Positions 45,233 through 53,488 of a DNA stretch of 64,000 nucleotides are shown in pieces. The first letter of the stretch is position 1; the number at the start of each line of letters is the position of its first letter. The notes under the pieces were generated by a model, which saw only the letters and a program-made list of their open reading frames with translations, was not told where the DNA came from and searched no databases. The position numbers and the translations under genes are program-made. Source of the DNA: Kofleriaceae bacterium (GTDB taxonomy: Bacteria; Myxococcota_A; Polyangia; Haliangiales; Haliangiaceae); contig JANTGM010000019.1 of assembly GCA_024762925.1 (NCBI GenBank), positions 1 through 64,000 on the forward strand, given 5' to 3'.

Positions 45233-46378
45233 GTGAATTTTAGTCTTAGCGAAGAACAACAATTTCTACAGAAGACCGCTCGGGATTTTGCTCGAAGTGA
45301 AGTGTTGCCACAGGCAGCCAAAATCGATGCCGAGCACAAGCATCCCAAAGAGATTGTCGACAAGATGGCCCAGATAGGGCTGATGGGCATTGCGGTCTCC
45401 GATGAGCACGGTGGTTCGGGTATGGACAATGTCTCGTACGTACTGGCCATTGAAGAGATTGCTCGTGCATGTGCGTCAACTGCGGTCATCATGAGCGTCA
45501 ACAACTCGCTGGTCTGTGACCCGATTTCACGCTATGGCTCCGACGCGCAGAAGGCGAAGTGGTTGCCGCTCTTGGCTTCTGGCAAAAAACTCGGCTGCTT
45601 TGCTATCTCGGAACCGGAGGCTGGGTCGGATGCAGCTGCGCAAACCACCCTGGCGACGCTTGAGGGCGATGAGTGGGTTATCAGCGGCACGAAGAACTGG
45701 ATCACAAATGGTCCTGTGGCCGATGTCTGTGTGCTCATGGCAATGACTGACAAGAGCCAGGGGCATCGCGGCATCAGCGCGTTTCTCTTGCCGATGGATG
45801 CGCCGGGCGTGAGCACCTCGCCACCAGACGAGAAACTCGGCATTCGCGGTTCCAAATCCTGCCAAATTTTTCTTGAGAACGTTCGCCTGCCCAAAGACGC
45901 GCTCCTTGGTGCGCTCGGCAAGGGCTTTGGGGTTGCGATGAGCACGCTCGACGGCGGCCGAATTGGCATCGCTGCGCAGGCACTTGGCATCGCTCGCGCT
46001 TGCCTTGAAGACGGTCTCGAGTATTCGCTACAGAGAAAAACCTTTGGCAAGCCAATCGCCGAGCATCAGTCCATTCAGTGGAAGCTGGCAGACATGGCGA
46101 CGGAAGTCGATGCGGCCAGGTTGTTGGTGCTGAAGGCTGCGCATCTCAAAGATACGGGTAAGCCTTACGGCAAAGCTGCCGCGATCGCAAAGCTCTTTGC
46201 CTCCGATATCGCGAACAAAGCTGGACGCGAGTGCATCCAGATCTTTGGTGGCAACGGCTTCGTTACCGAGTACCCCGCAGAACGACACTTTCGGGATGCG
46301 AAGATTACTGAGATCTACGAGGGCACCAGCGAGATTCAACGCCTGGTGATCACCAACTACCTGCGGAAGGAGGCTTGA
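45233..46378 (+). CDS. Short-chain acyl-CoA dehydrogenase
   Basis: A 381-residue FAD enzyme of beta-oxidation. GTG start with GAGGTAGAGA upstream. It shows the N-terminal FSLSEEQQFLQKTARDFA, the FAD-binding CFAISEPEAGSDA and WVISGTKNWITNG, GGRIGIAAQALGIA, and the catalytic Glu in TEIYEGTSEIQRLVI near the C-terminus, a position typical of short/medium-chain members such as butyryl-CoA dehydrogenase. No electron-transfer-flavoprotein genes lie beside it. It is followed two bases later by a lipoprotein gene. Confidence 0.93.
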   Translation: MNFSLSEEQQFLQKTARDFARSEVLPQAAKIDAEHKHPKEIVDKMAQIGLMGIAVSDEHGGSGMDNVSYVLAIEEIARACASTAVIMSVNNSLVCDPISRYGSDAQKAKWLPLLASGKKLGCFAISEPEAGSDAAAQTTLATLEGDEWVISGTKNWITNGPVADVCVLMAMTDKSQGHRGISAFLLPMDAPGVSTSPPDEKLGIRGSKSCQIFLENVRLPKDALLGALGKGFGVAMSTLDGGRIGIAAQALGIARACLEDGLEYSLQRKTFGKPIAEHQSIQWKLADMATEVDAARLLVLKAAHLKDTGKPYGKAAAIAKLFASDIANKAGRECIQIFGGNGFVTEYPAERHFRDAKITEIYEGTSEIQRLVITNYLRKEA

Positions 46379-46379
46379 T

Positions 46380-46811
46380 ATGGCGAGCGTGAAATGGTTG
46401 AGCGGTGCGGTTCTTGGAATGGCAATGGTCGCTGGCTGCGGCGGCGGAGAGAAAAAGGTCGCCGAGCCTGAACCGGAGATCGAGGAGCCCGAGGACGAAG
46501 GCGAGGAGCTTATCCCGGAAGAGAAGTTTGAGGAGATTCAAAGCACCTTTGAGCGCAAGGCATCAACGGTAGCTCGGTGTTTTCCTATTGCGGTGGAGTC
46601 GGGAGAAGTCGACAAGAATGAGCGCATCGCAGTGAGCCTCGGGCTGACGATCAACCCTGATGGCTCTCCGACGAAGCTTGAGATTCTGGGTGCGAGCAAG
46701 CGCTCGGCCACCCTTGAGAAGTGTGTTATCGAATCGGTGTCACGCTGGCAGTTCACTACCTTGCCGCGGGCCATCCAGTATTCGTACGGCTTCAAACTAC
46801 AGAGCTTCTAA
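46380..46811 (+). CDS. Lipoprotein with AgmX-type C-terminal domain (I)
   Basis: A 143-residue lipoprotein (lipobox VAGC, then GGG and an acidic EPEPEIEEPEDEGEE linker). Residues ~50-143 form one AgmX-type domain: Q.....KASTVARCFPIAVE, SLGLTINPDGSPTKLEIL, TLEKCVIESVSRWQFTTLP. The Cys pair (ARCF, EKCV) about 55-60 residues apart is the same as in the NfsG-like protein of this window. ATG 46380 has GGAGG seven bases upstream and overlaps no gene. Why it sits in a beta-oxidation operon is unclear. Confidence 0.72.
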   Translation: MASVKWLSGAVLGMAMVAGCGGGEKKVAEPEPEIEEPEDEGEELIPEEKFEEIQSTFERKASTVARCFPIAVESGEVDKNERIAVSLGLTINPDGSPTKLEILGASKRSATLEKCVIESVSRWQFTTLPRAIQYSYGFKLQSF

Positions 46812-46820
46812 GGGAACGCT

Positions 46821-47621
46821 ATGCCTCGAAACGAGAACATTGTCTTGCCATTGGCGCTGCTCGCCATCGGCCTTGTTGTGCCAGGTTGTGGTGGAGCTGA
46901 GAAAACGTCTGAGTCTGCCGCTGTCGATGTGAACGAAATCGAGCAGGACGATGAAGGTCCAACACGTCGTAGATCGCGCGTTCCAGGTATGGACGACGAC
47001 GATGATGATGACGACGATGATGTCTCAATCGAAGGGCTAAAGGGGCACCTCGACCCTTACGATATCCAAGTAGGTATGGAAGGCCATTCCTCAGCGCTTG
47101 CCACGTGTTTTCAGGTCGAAGCCAAGCACAAGAAGTTCCTTGGCGGGCAAGTCGAACTGAGTTTCACGATCGCCAGAGATGGAACCGTGAAGAGCGTGCG
47201 TGCCACAAAGAGCAGTGTCGGGTCGTGGCCCGTCGAAAAGTGCCTCTTGGCCGAGAGCCGCACAATGAAATTCAAAAAGCCGAAGGGAGGGGAGGCAGAC
47301 TTCAGCTTGCCGCTCGACTTCGAGGCGCGGCGCAGCGCGAATTGGTGGACCGAAGAGAAAGCCGAAGGCGCGATTGGCGTGCTGGCCAAAGAGCTCTCCG
47401 CTTGTTCGGGCGAAGCGGGCTCGGCTGAACCACGCAATGTCTGGGTCACGCTCTATCTCGGCAATCGAGGTGTTGTGGAATCGGTTGGTTTTGCTTCACC
47501 ACACACAGCGGGCATTGACACAGCTTGGGCGGATTGCGCTCAGTCGCGGGTGCGTGCTTGGACCCTAGTTGACCCGCTTGGCAAGATTGCCAAGTTGGGA
47601 TTTCGCTACAACCCGGAGTAA
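46821..47621 (+). CDS. Lipoprotein with AgmX-type domains (II) and poly-Asp tract
   Basis: A 266-residue lipoprotein (lipobox VPGC). A ten-Asp tract (about residues 58-67, encoded near 46993-47022) separates the anchor from an AgmX-type domain with ALATCFQVEAKHKKF, SFTIARDGTVKSV and PVEKCLLAESRTMKF. A second, weaker copy lies at about 180-266 (ELSACSGEAG, VTLYLGNRGVVESV, WADCAQSRVRAW). It follows the preceding lipoprotein by nine bases and is clearly related to it. Anchored in an envelope membrane; partner unknown. Confidence 0.7.
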   Translation: MPRNENIVLPLALLAIGLVVPGCGGAEKTSESAAVDVNEIEQDDEGPTRRRSRVPGMDDDDDDDDDDVSIEGLKGHLDPYDIQVGMEGHSSALATCFQVEAKHKKFLGGQVELSFTIARDGTVKSVRATKSSVGSWPVEKCLLAESRTMKFKKPKGGEADFSLPLDFEARRSANWWTEEKAEGAIGVLAKELSACSGEAGSAEPRNVWVTLYLGNRGVVESVGFASPHTAGIDTAWADCAQSRVRAWTLVDPLGKIAKLGFRYNPE

Positions 47622-47624
47622 CAG

Positions 47625-48776
47625 GTGGACTTCTCACTAAACGACGAGCAAGAACTGATTCGCCAAACGGCGCGCGATTTCGCGCAGCGAGAGCTTGCGC
47701 CCAAGGCCGCAGCCCGCGACCTGAGCGGCGAATTCCCAGTGGCCGAGCTAAAAGCGCTAGCCGAACTTGGCCTCATGGGTGTCAACGTGCCCGAAGCCTT
47801 TGGCGGGGCAGAAGCTGGCGCGATGGCGTTCTCCGTGGTCATGCAGGAGCTGGCAAAGGCCGATGCCTCTGTTGCGGTCACTGTCTCAGTCACGAACATG
47901 GTCGCTGAACTCATCAGTGCGTTTGGAACCGAAGAGCAAAAGAAGAAGCACGTTTCCAAGCTCACCAGTGGTGAGGCAGTTTGTGGTGCCTTCGCACTTA
48001 GCGAGCCACAAGCCGGCTCGGACCCTGCTGCCATGAAAACCACCGCAACCAAGGTGGATGGCGGGTGGAAGCTCAAGGGCAACAAACAGTGGATTAGTCA
48101 TGGCGACAAAGCTGGTGTCATAGTTGTTTGGGCGCTCACGAACAAGGATGCGGGCACTCGAGGGATTAGTGCGTTTCTCGTCGAAGGTGGCGCGCCCGGT
48201 CTTGCAGTGATTAGTGCGGAGCACAAGATGGGGCTCCGTGGTTCCACGACTGTTCAGCTTGGTTTCGATGATGTCTTCGTTGGCGAAGACGCAATGCTGG
48301 GCACCGAGGGGATGGGCTTTCGCCTTGCAATGGCAGCGTTGGATGGTGGCCGAATTGGCATTTCATCCCAGGCACTGGGCGTTGCAGCAGCCGCGCTAGA
48401 GGTCTCGCTCGCTTATGCCAACGAACGTGAGCAGTTTGGCCAACCCATCATTCGACACCAAGCCATTGCCAACAAGCTTGCCGATATGGCGACGAAGCTA
48501 GAGGCCTCGAAGCTGCTAACAGAGCGGGCTGCCTGGATGAAGGATCAGAAAATTCCCTTTTCGAAAGAAGCCTCGATGGCAAAGGTGTTCACAACCGAGA
48601 AGGCCTGCGAGATTTGCGACGAGGCCATCCAAATCCACGGCGGCAATGGATACACGCAGGACTTTCCACTGGAGCGATTCTATCGCGATGTACGCGTGAC
48701 TCGAATCTACGAAGGCACCAGCGAAATCCAGCGCATCGTCATTGCGCGCCAACTGATCAAAGAAGCATCAAACTAG
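47625..48776 (+). CDS. Acyl-CoA dehydrogenase (second copy)
   Basis: A 383-residue acyl-CoA dehydrogenase related to the gene at 45233 but clearly distinct. GTG 47625 start, three bases after the lipoprotein stop. It carries ALSEPQAGSDPAAM, GNKQWISHGDKA, RIGISSQALGVA and the catalytic Glu in TRIYEGTSEIQRIVI. Two short-chain enzymes in one operon suggest different chain or branch preferences, for example butyryl- versus isovaleryl- or isobutyryl-CoA; the substrate is not readable here. Confidence 0.93.
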   Translation: MDFSLNDEQELIRQTARDFAQRELAPKAAARDLSGEFPVAELKALAELGLMGVNVPEAFGGAEAGAMAFSVVMQELAKADASVAVTVSVTNMVAELISAFGTEEQKKKHVSKLTSGEAVCGAFALSEPQAGSDPAAMKTTATKVDGGWKLKGNKQWISHGDKAGVIVVWALTNKDAGTRGISAFLVEGGAPGLAVISAEHKMGLRGSTTVQLGFDDVFVGEDAMLGTEGMGFRLAMAALDGGRIGISSQALGVAAAALEVSLAYANEREQFGQPIIRHQAIANKLADMATKLEASKLLTERAAWMKDQKIPFSKEASMAKVFTTEKACEICDEAIQIHGGNGYTQDFPLERFYRDVRVTRIYEGTSEIQRIVIARQLIKEASN

Positions 48777-48787
48777 CGGAGCCCGAG

Positions 48788-49198
48788 ATGAGCGATACAC
48801 AGCGGAAACGACGTATTCTTGTAGCTAAGCCCGGCCTCGACGGCCACGATCGGGGGGCCAAGGTGGTAGCTCGAGCGCTGGCTGACGCCGGGCATGAAGT
48901 GGTCTACACCGGGCTTCACCAAACACCGACGATGATCGCAACCGCTGCGGTTCAAGAAGCAGTGGATGCGGTTGGCCTTTCCATCATGTCGGGGGCCCAC
49001 ATGACACTGTTTCCTGCGGTTATCGAAGCGCTCAAGAAGCAGGGCGCAGAGGACGTGGTGGTGTTTGGTGGGGGCATTATTCCCGATGAGGATGTGGTGG
49101 AACTCCTAGCCAATGGCGTCGCAAAGATCTTCAAGCCGGGCGCCTCGACACAGGAAATTGGTCAATGGGTTACCGACAACGTATCTGTGCAGGACTAG
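48788..49198 (+). CDS. Methylmalonyl-CoA mutase B12-binding subunit
   Basis: A 136-residue stand-alone cobalamin-binding domain: RILVAKPGLDGHDRGAKVVA with the D18-x-H20-x-x-G23 motif that gives the cobalt-coordinating His, then SIMSGAHMTLFP and VVFGGGIIPDEDV. It pairs with the large subunit at 55890-57476 to make a split mutase. ATG 48788 has CGGAG upstream, 11 bases after the dehydrogenase stop. The next gene starts inside its 3' end (49165). Confidence 0.92.
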   Translation: MSDTQRKRRILVAKPGLDGHDRGAKVVARALADAGHEVVYTGLHQTPTMIATAAVQEAVDAVGLSIMSGAHMTLFPAVIEALKKQGAEDVVVFGGGIIPDEDVVELLANGVAKIFKPGASTQEIGQWVTDNVSVQD

Positions 49199-50385
49199 CG
49201 CTCGCACTTGCATGTGGCGGATCGACAAAGACGTCGACCCCACCTGTGCCGACGGTGCCGGACGGTGGCACGGAGGCCGAAGTGGAAGCGATGCAAATTC
49301 AGAGCATCGCTTCGGCGCTCAACGAGTTTAGCCCTGCTGTGCACACCTGCTGGGCACGTGGTGCTGCAGACAATTTGAAACTCGAGGGACAGGTTGTGAT
49401 CGCGCTGGAGATCGGCGAGGGCGGCTCATCCACGGCAACGCTTGTCGAAGAGAACGTGGGCGACTCCGTTCTCACCGACTGCCTTCTCGCGTTGTGGAAA
49501 AGCTACAAGTGGCCAGATGTGTTTGCTGCTGGCGATCGAATTCGACTGCCACCCTTCGACTTTGTGGCGCCGCCCGCTCAGTACAGCGTGGCGCTGCCGC
49601 ACGTGCCAGTCTACGAGATTGCAGGTGGCACCATGACAGCTCAAGTGCTCATCGACGAGCAGAACACCGGCAACGGGCAAGCTGCAATGACTGTGCTCAC
49701 TGCCAAGCCTGGCTCGAGCGTGCCCCTGCACACGCACTCCAGCGCAGAACTCCTATTTGTTCTGAGAGGCGAGGGCGCGGTGCTCGGAGTTGGTGGTCCA
49801 CAGGCCGTTGAAGCAGGGAGCGCTGTATACATTCCAGCGGGAGTGGTGCACGGTTTTTCTCACAGCGGCGACGAGGACACAGAGCTTGTGCAGCTCTATG
49901 CTCCAGGAGGCCCCGAGGGCAGATTTCGCGATGCTTCGAAGACCGCGGGCACCACGGTGTTCACGGGCAAGCTTCCGAGGCGCGGCGCAAAACCCGTGGT
50001 GCGAACAGCTGCGCAGTCTAAGACGTATGCCATCGCCGAAGGCAAGGCAAACGTACGCATCATCCTTGATGAAGACATCTCGGGAGATGCAGCAGCGTAT
50101 ATAGGAGCCCTAACCGCGGGGGTAGGCGCAGAAATTCCGCTGCACCGCCATGCGAACTCTTCTGAGTATCTCTTGGTGCTGGAAGGTGCAGCAGCAATGC
50201 AGGTAGCGGGACGTGCAGTTCGGGTACAAGCGGGAGATGCCGTTCAGGTGCCCGCCACGGTCGAGCACGGTGCGCGCATCGTTGGTTCCGAGGATTTCAA
50301 GGCATTGCAGTTCTACGCACCTGCGGGACCGGAACAGCGTTTCAAGAGCAGCGAGGCAGCGGCTGCCGTGGAAAGAGGACAATAA
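49165..50385 (+). CDS. Lipoprotein: AgmX-type domain fused to two cupin domains
   Basis: A 406-residue lipoprotein (lipobox LALAC). Residues ~40-135 form an AgmX-type domain with FSPAVHTCWARGAADN, VIALEIGEGGSS and VLTDCLLALWKSYKWP, the same Cys pair as its operon mates. Two cupins follow: ~155-250 (PLHTHSSAELLFVLRGEGAVLG, YIPAGVVHGF) and ~300-395 (PLHRHANSSEYLLVLEGAAAMQ, VPATVEHGAR), each with the H-x-H...E...H metal motif. It overlaps the B12 subunit gene by 34 bases. A periplasmic sensor, storage or metal-dependent enzyme is possible; no function is recognised. Confidence 0.68.
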   Translation: MGYRQRICAGLALALACGGSTKTSTPPVPTVPDGGTEAEVEAMQIQSIASALNEFSPAVHTCWARGAADNLKLEGQVVIALEIGEGGSSTATLVEENVGDSVLTDCLLALWKSYKWPDVFAAGDRIRLPPFDFVAPPAQYSVALPHVPVYEIAGGTMTAQVLIDEQNTGNGQAAMTVLTAKPGSSVPLHTHSSAELLFVLRGEGAVLGVGGPQAVEAGSAVYIPAGVVHGFSHSGDEDTELVQLYAPGGPEGRFRDASKTAGTTVFTGKLPRRGAKPVVRTAAQSKTYAIAEGKANVRIILDEDISGDAAAYIGALTAGVGAEIPLHRHANSSEYLLVLEGAAAMQVAGRAVRVQAGDAVQVPATVEHGARIVGSEDFKALQFYAPAGPEQRFKSSEAAAAVERGQ

Positions 50386-51320
50386 TGCGAATCGACAAGG
50401 TCCTGGAAGGCGACATTCGCTCGGCAGCTCGTCTAATGCGAGACCTCGATGATCGAGTTCCCTCCGCCATCGAGGAACTCAAGGCTCTCTATCCGCACAC
50501 AGGCAACGGGTACATCATTGGCATCACGGGCAATCCAGGCGCGGGAAAGTCGACACTGGTCGACTCGCTGATCAGTGTCTATCGGAATGCCAGCCTTCGC
50601 GTCGGCGTGGTCTGCGTCGATCCCACCTCGCCGTTTTCCGGGGGCGCAATCTTGGGCGATCGAATTCGCATGCAACGCCACGCTAGTGACTCGGGTGTCT
50701 TCATTCGCTCTTTGGCAACTCGTGGACAATTGGGCGGCTTGTCTCGTTCGACGTTCGATGTCGCATCGGTGCTCGATGCGATGGGCTTTGATCGAATCAT
50801 CATTGAGACCGTGGGTGTTGGACAGGATGAAATCGAGGTCATGAAGACGGCCTACACGTCGGTCGTTGTGACTGTGCCGGGTCTTGGCGATGACATTCAG
50901 GCGATCAAAGCAGGCATTCTTGAGATCGCCGATGTGCTCGTCGTCAACAAAGCGGATCGAGAGGGGGCGGACCGAGCAGTGCGAGACCTCTTTCATATGC
51001 TCGATCTGCGTGGGGGTGTCGGGCGACAGGAAGTCGAGATCGTCAAGTGCATCGCGACCCTCGGTACCCGTGAGGAGTCTGGCATCGCTGATGTCGCCAA
51101 GGCGATTGATAGCCACCGTGGCCGTATGGGACAGCAGGAGGATGCTCGGCGCAAAGAGCGCGCAAAGGCCCATATTGCTGAGCTTGTGCGCGGTATGCTA
51201 GCCGACCGAGCAGATGCAACCCTGCGCGCTCAGGGCGGCTTAGACGGCCTTGCCGATGGTGTAGTGCGCGGGGAGCAAGACCCCTACACAGCTGCAGAGT
51301 CGGTTCTCAAGAGCTTGTAG
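50385..51320 (+). CDS. meaB: Methylmalonyl-CoA mutase-associated GTPase MeaB
   Basis: A 311-residue G3E-family GTPase that loads and protects the cobalamin cofactor of methylmalonyl-CoA mutase. It shows YIIGITGNPGAGKSTLVDSL (P-loop), CVDPTSPFSGGAILGDRIRMQRH, DRIIIETVGVGQDEIEVM (switch regions typical of MeaB/ArgK) and NKAD. The ATG overlaps the previous stop (TAATG). The neighbouring B12-binding subunit confirms the role. It ends the operon. Confidence 0.94.
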   Translation: MRIDKVLEGDIRSAARLMRDLDDRVPSAIEELKALYPHTGNGYIIGITGNPGAGKSTLVDSLISVYRNASLRVGVVCVDPTSPFSGGAILGDRIRMQRHASDSGVFIRSLATRGQLGGLSRSTFDVASVLDAMGFDRIIIETVGVGQDEIEVMKTAYTSVVVTVPGLGDDIQAIKAGILEIADVLVVNKADREGADRAVRDLFHMLDLRGGVGRQEVEIVKCIATLGTREESGIADVAKAIDSHRGRMGQQEDARRKERAKAHIAELVRGMLADRADATLRAQGGLDGLADGVVRGEQDPYTAAESVLKSL

Positions 51321-51347
51321 GGCGGTGACGGGTCTCACGTCGCGATC

Positions 51348-51363
51348 TGGCTTGGGCAGTGCT
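51348..51363 (+). promoter_or_regulatory. Weak candidate sigma-54 promoter
   Basis: TGGCTTG...GTGCT with exact GG-N10-GC spacing (GG 51349-51350, GC 51361-51362) lies 46 bases before the lipoprotein ATG at 51410. The match is weaker than the site at 7047 and could be chance. Confidence 0.22.
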
Positions 51364-51409
51364 AGAATCATGTCTTGCGTTTAGCCTAACCACTTGCTGT
51401 AGGACCGTT

Positions 51410-52114
51410 ATGTTTCAACTCTCTCGCTTTGCTGCCCTTGCCGTCGGACTTACACTCGTGAGCGGGTGTGGCCTCATCGATCCGGATATTGCCGACTTCG
51501 ACCTCAGCCTTCCCGAGAAGGAAATCGTAGTCGACACCAGCACCTGGCAGCTCACTGACGACGCAACGATGCCCGCTATCGATTGCACGGAGAGCGCGGG
51601 AATCTGTTCGTTGGGTATCACCGAGTTGTGCGGCGCGGATGGCATCTGCTTTGGTACCTGCAATGAAGCAAAGACATGCGACGTCAAAGTGCTAGTCAAC
51701 CTTTGGCACAGCTTCGACCTCGCTAGGGAAAAACCCGAACTCCAGGAGATCGAAGGCCAGCCACTTGTCTCGATCACCGTCAACAGCATCGCGTACAAGG
51801 TCACGGAGAATACGATGAATGTCGCTACCCCGGAGATGACGGTCTACGTTGCTCCTGAGGGCGTGATGTCTCCTGGCGACCCCGGTGCCGAGGCCATTGG
51901 GACGTTGCCTCCGATCCCTGCGGGTACGACGATCGAGGGGCAAGATGTTGTCCTTACCGAGAATGGTCGCGAGCGACTGGCCGCGTATATGAAGAGCTAC
52001 TCTCAGCCGTTCAACATCATCGTTGGCACCGACGTCGATATCCAGGCCGGCGACGAGGTACCAACCGGGACTCTCACCGCCGTTGTGATGGTCACAGCCG
52101 TGGCTGGCATCTAG
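51410..52114 (+). CDS. Secreted lipoprotein of unknown function
   Basis: A 234-residue lipoprotein (lipobox LVSGC). An early segment carries three Cys-rich phrases (DCTESAGICSLG, LCGADGICFGTCNEAKTC), then a beta-rich domain with VLVNLWHSFDLAR..., IEGQPLVSITVNSIAYKVTENTMNVATPEMTVYVAP and a valine-rich C-terminus. ATG 51410 is taken from the signal peptide, with AGGAC just upstream; the frame opens earlier at 51359. No family is recognised. It stands alone between meaB and the flavoprotein. Confidence 0.65.
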   Translation: MFQLSRFAALAVGLTLVSGCGLIDPDIADFDLSLPEKEIVVDTSTWQLTDDATMPAIDCTESAGICSLGITELCGADGICFGTCNEAKTCDVKVLVNLWHSFDLAREKPELQEIEGQPLVSITVNSIAYKVTENTMNVATPEMTVYVAPEGVMSPGDPGAEAIGTLPPIPAGTTIEGQDVVLTENGRERLAAYMKSYSQPFNIIVGTDVDIQAGDEVPTGTLTAVVMVTAVAGI

Positions 52115-52258
52115 CGAACGCTTGCACGCAAGGGGTGGTTTCGCGTCTTCAGTTCTGTGGGGCTATCGACACCGGCCCCAGGCTATGGCTAGATCGCAAT
52201 TCGCCTTTCAGGTGTACAACAGGTTGACGTGCAGACAGCAGGTGATACCTAGTCGCTG

Positions 52259-53473
52259 GTGGAACGCAGTCCCGATTACGATGTGATTGTCGCTGGTGCA
52301 GGGCCGGCGGGCATCGCTGTTGCCGCACGTCTGGTCCAGAAAGGCCGGGGACAGCGCATTCTCGTTCTCGACCGATATCATTTTCCGCGGGACAAACCTT
52401 GTGGTGGTGCTCTCACGGGCCACATGCGTCCAGTCATGAAAACACTCGACCTTGCGATTCGGGTGGATCACGTGCCGTGCCCAGATGCGGTCGTTCGTTG
52501 TGGGAGTTTTGAACGACGGGTACAGATGGGGCAGAGCGTCGACGTCATCCGGCGAGAAGACTTTGATGCAGACTTGGTGGCGCAGGCGCGAGAAGCGGGC
52601 GTCACGGTGCTGGAAGGCGAAGGCCTGGTTTCCTACGAGCGTGACGAGGAGGGCGTAAGGGTCAAGACCTCAGCCAAGCGCGAGCTCCGCGCCAAGGTGC
52701 TTGTGGGCGCAGATGGCGCAGCCTCACGGGTTCGCAAGCAGATACTCAACAACGCAAAGGAGACCCCGCATCGGCTCTTTGTCGCGGAACTCAACGTGCC
52801 CGCGCCCAGAGGCTTGGAGACGAGCATGGTCTACGACTTTGGGCTTATGAGCCGCGGTCTCTGTGGCTATGTGTGGCTCTTTCCTGCGCCTGACAATCGC
52901 CTCAACGTGGGGCTTATGCACTACCCCAATCGCAAGAAGAGCCTCAGTGGACGCGAACTCACGGCGCTGCTTGCCGAGGGCGTGCGTCCCTATGGTGTCG
53001 AGCTTCCGGCCAAAGGAGTGCGCGGTTGGCCGGTTTGGGGCTATCACCCCGATGCGAAAATTTCTGAGCCGCGCGTTGTCACTGTTGGTGATGCTGCTGG
53101 CATTGATGGGCTCACCGGTGAGGGCATTGCGGTCGCGATGGAGCAAGCTGTAGTCGCCGGGGACTGCATTGAAGAGGCACTCGAATCAGGAAATGTGGCG
53201 TTCGCTACCTATCGAAAGAAGATTCGGCGGGCCACCGTGGGCAGAGAGCTCGCGCTCGATCGCTGGTTGGCAAAGCTACTCTACGGTAGCGGCCGCTGGC
53301 GCGATTGGCTCGCCCTTGTTCTTCTGGATGAGAAGGTGCTGGAGATGTATGCCCGCCGGGTGGATGGCACCGAGGTGCTCGCCGATCAGAAGCTTCGACT
53401 CTACGGTGCGCTATGTCGTCACAGCCTTGTGCGTGGGCGCCGTCTCCGCAAGCTCGCCGAGCACATGAGCTAG
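52259..53473 (+). CDS. Geranylgeranyl reductase-family FAD oxidoreductase
   Basis: A 404-residue flavoprotein. The dinucleotide-binding motif VAGAGPAGIAVAARL (G13-x-G15-x-x-G18) is followed by the family signature PRDKPCGG (Cys48), then GADGAASRVRKQ and VGDAAGIDGLTGEGIAVAMEQA. This is the GGR family, which reduces isoprenoid chains or oxidises other lipids and polyketides with FAD. No substrate can be read. The GTG start has no strong Shine-Dalgarno; a weak TTGACG/TACCTA pair upstream could place the transcript start at the codon itself. Confidence 0.85.
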   Translation: MERSPDYDVIVAGAGPAGIAVAARLVQKGRGQRILVLDRYHFPRDKPCGGALTGHMRPVMKTLDLAIRVDHVPCPDAVVRCGSFERRVQMGQSVDVIRREDFDADLVAQAREAGVTVLEGEGLVSYERDEEGVRVKTSAKRELRAKVLVGADGAASRVRKQILNNAKETPHRLFVAELNVPAPRGLETSMVYDFGLMSRGLCGYVWLFPAPDNRLNVGLMHYPNRKKSLSGRELTALLAEGVRPYGVELPAKGVRGWPVWGYHPDAKISEPRVVTVGDAAGIDGLTGEGIAVAMEQAVVAGDCIEEALESGNVAFATYRKKIRRATVGRELALDRWLAKLLYGSGRWRDWLALVLLDEKVLEMYARRVDGTEVLADQKLRLYGALCRHSLVRGRRLRKLAEHMS

Positions 53474-53488
53474 GCCAGCACGGACCTG

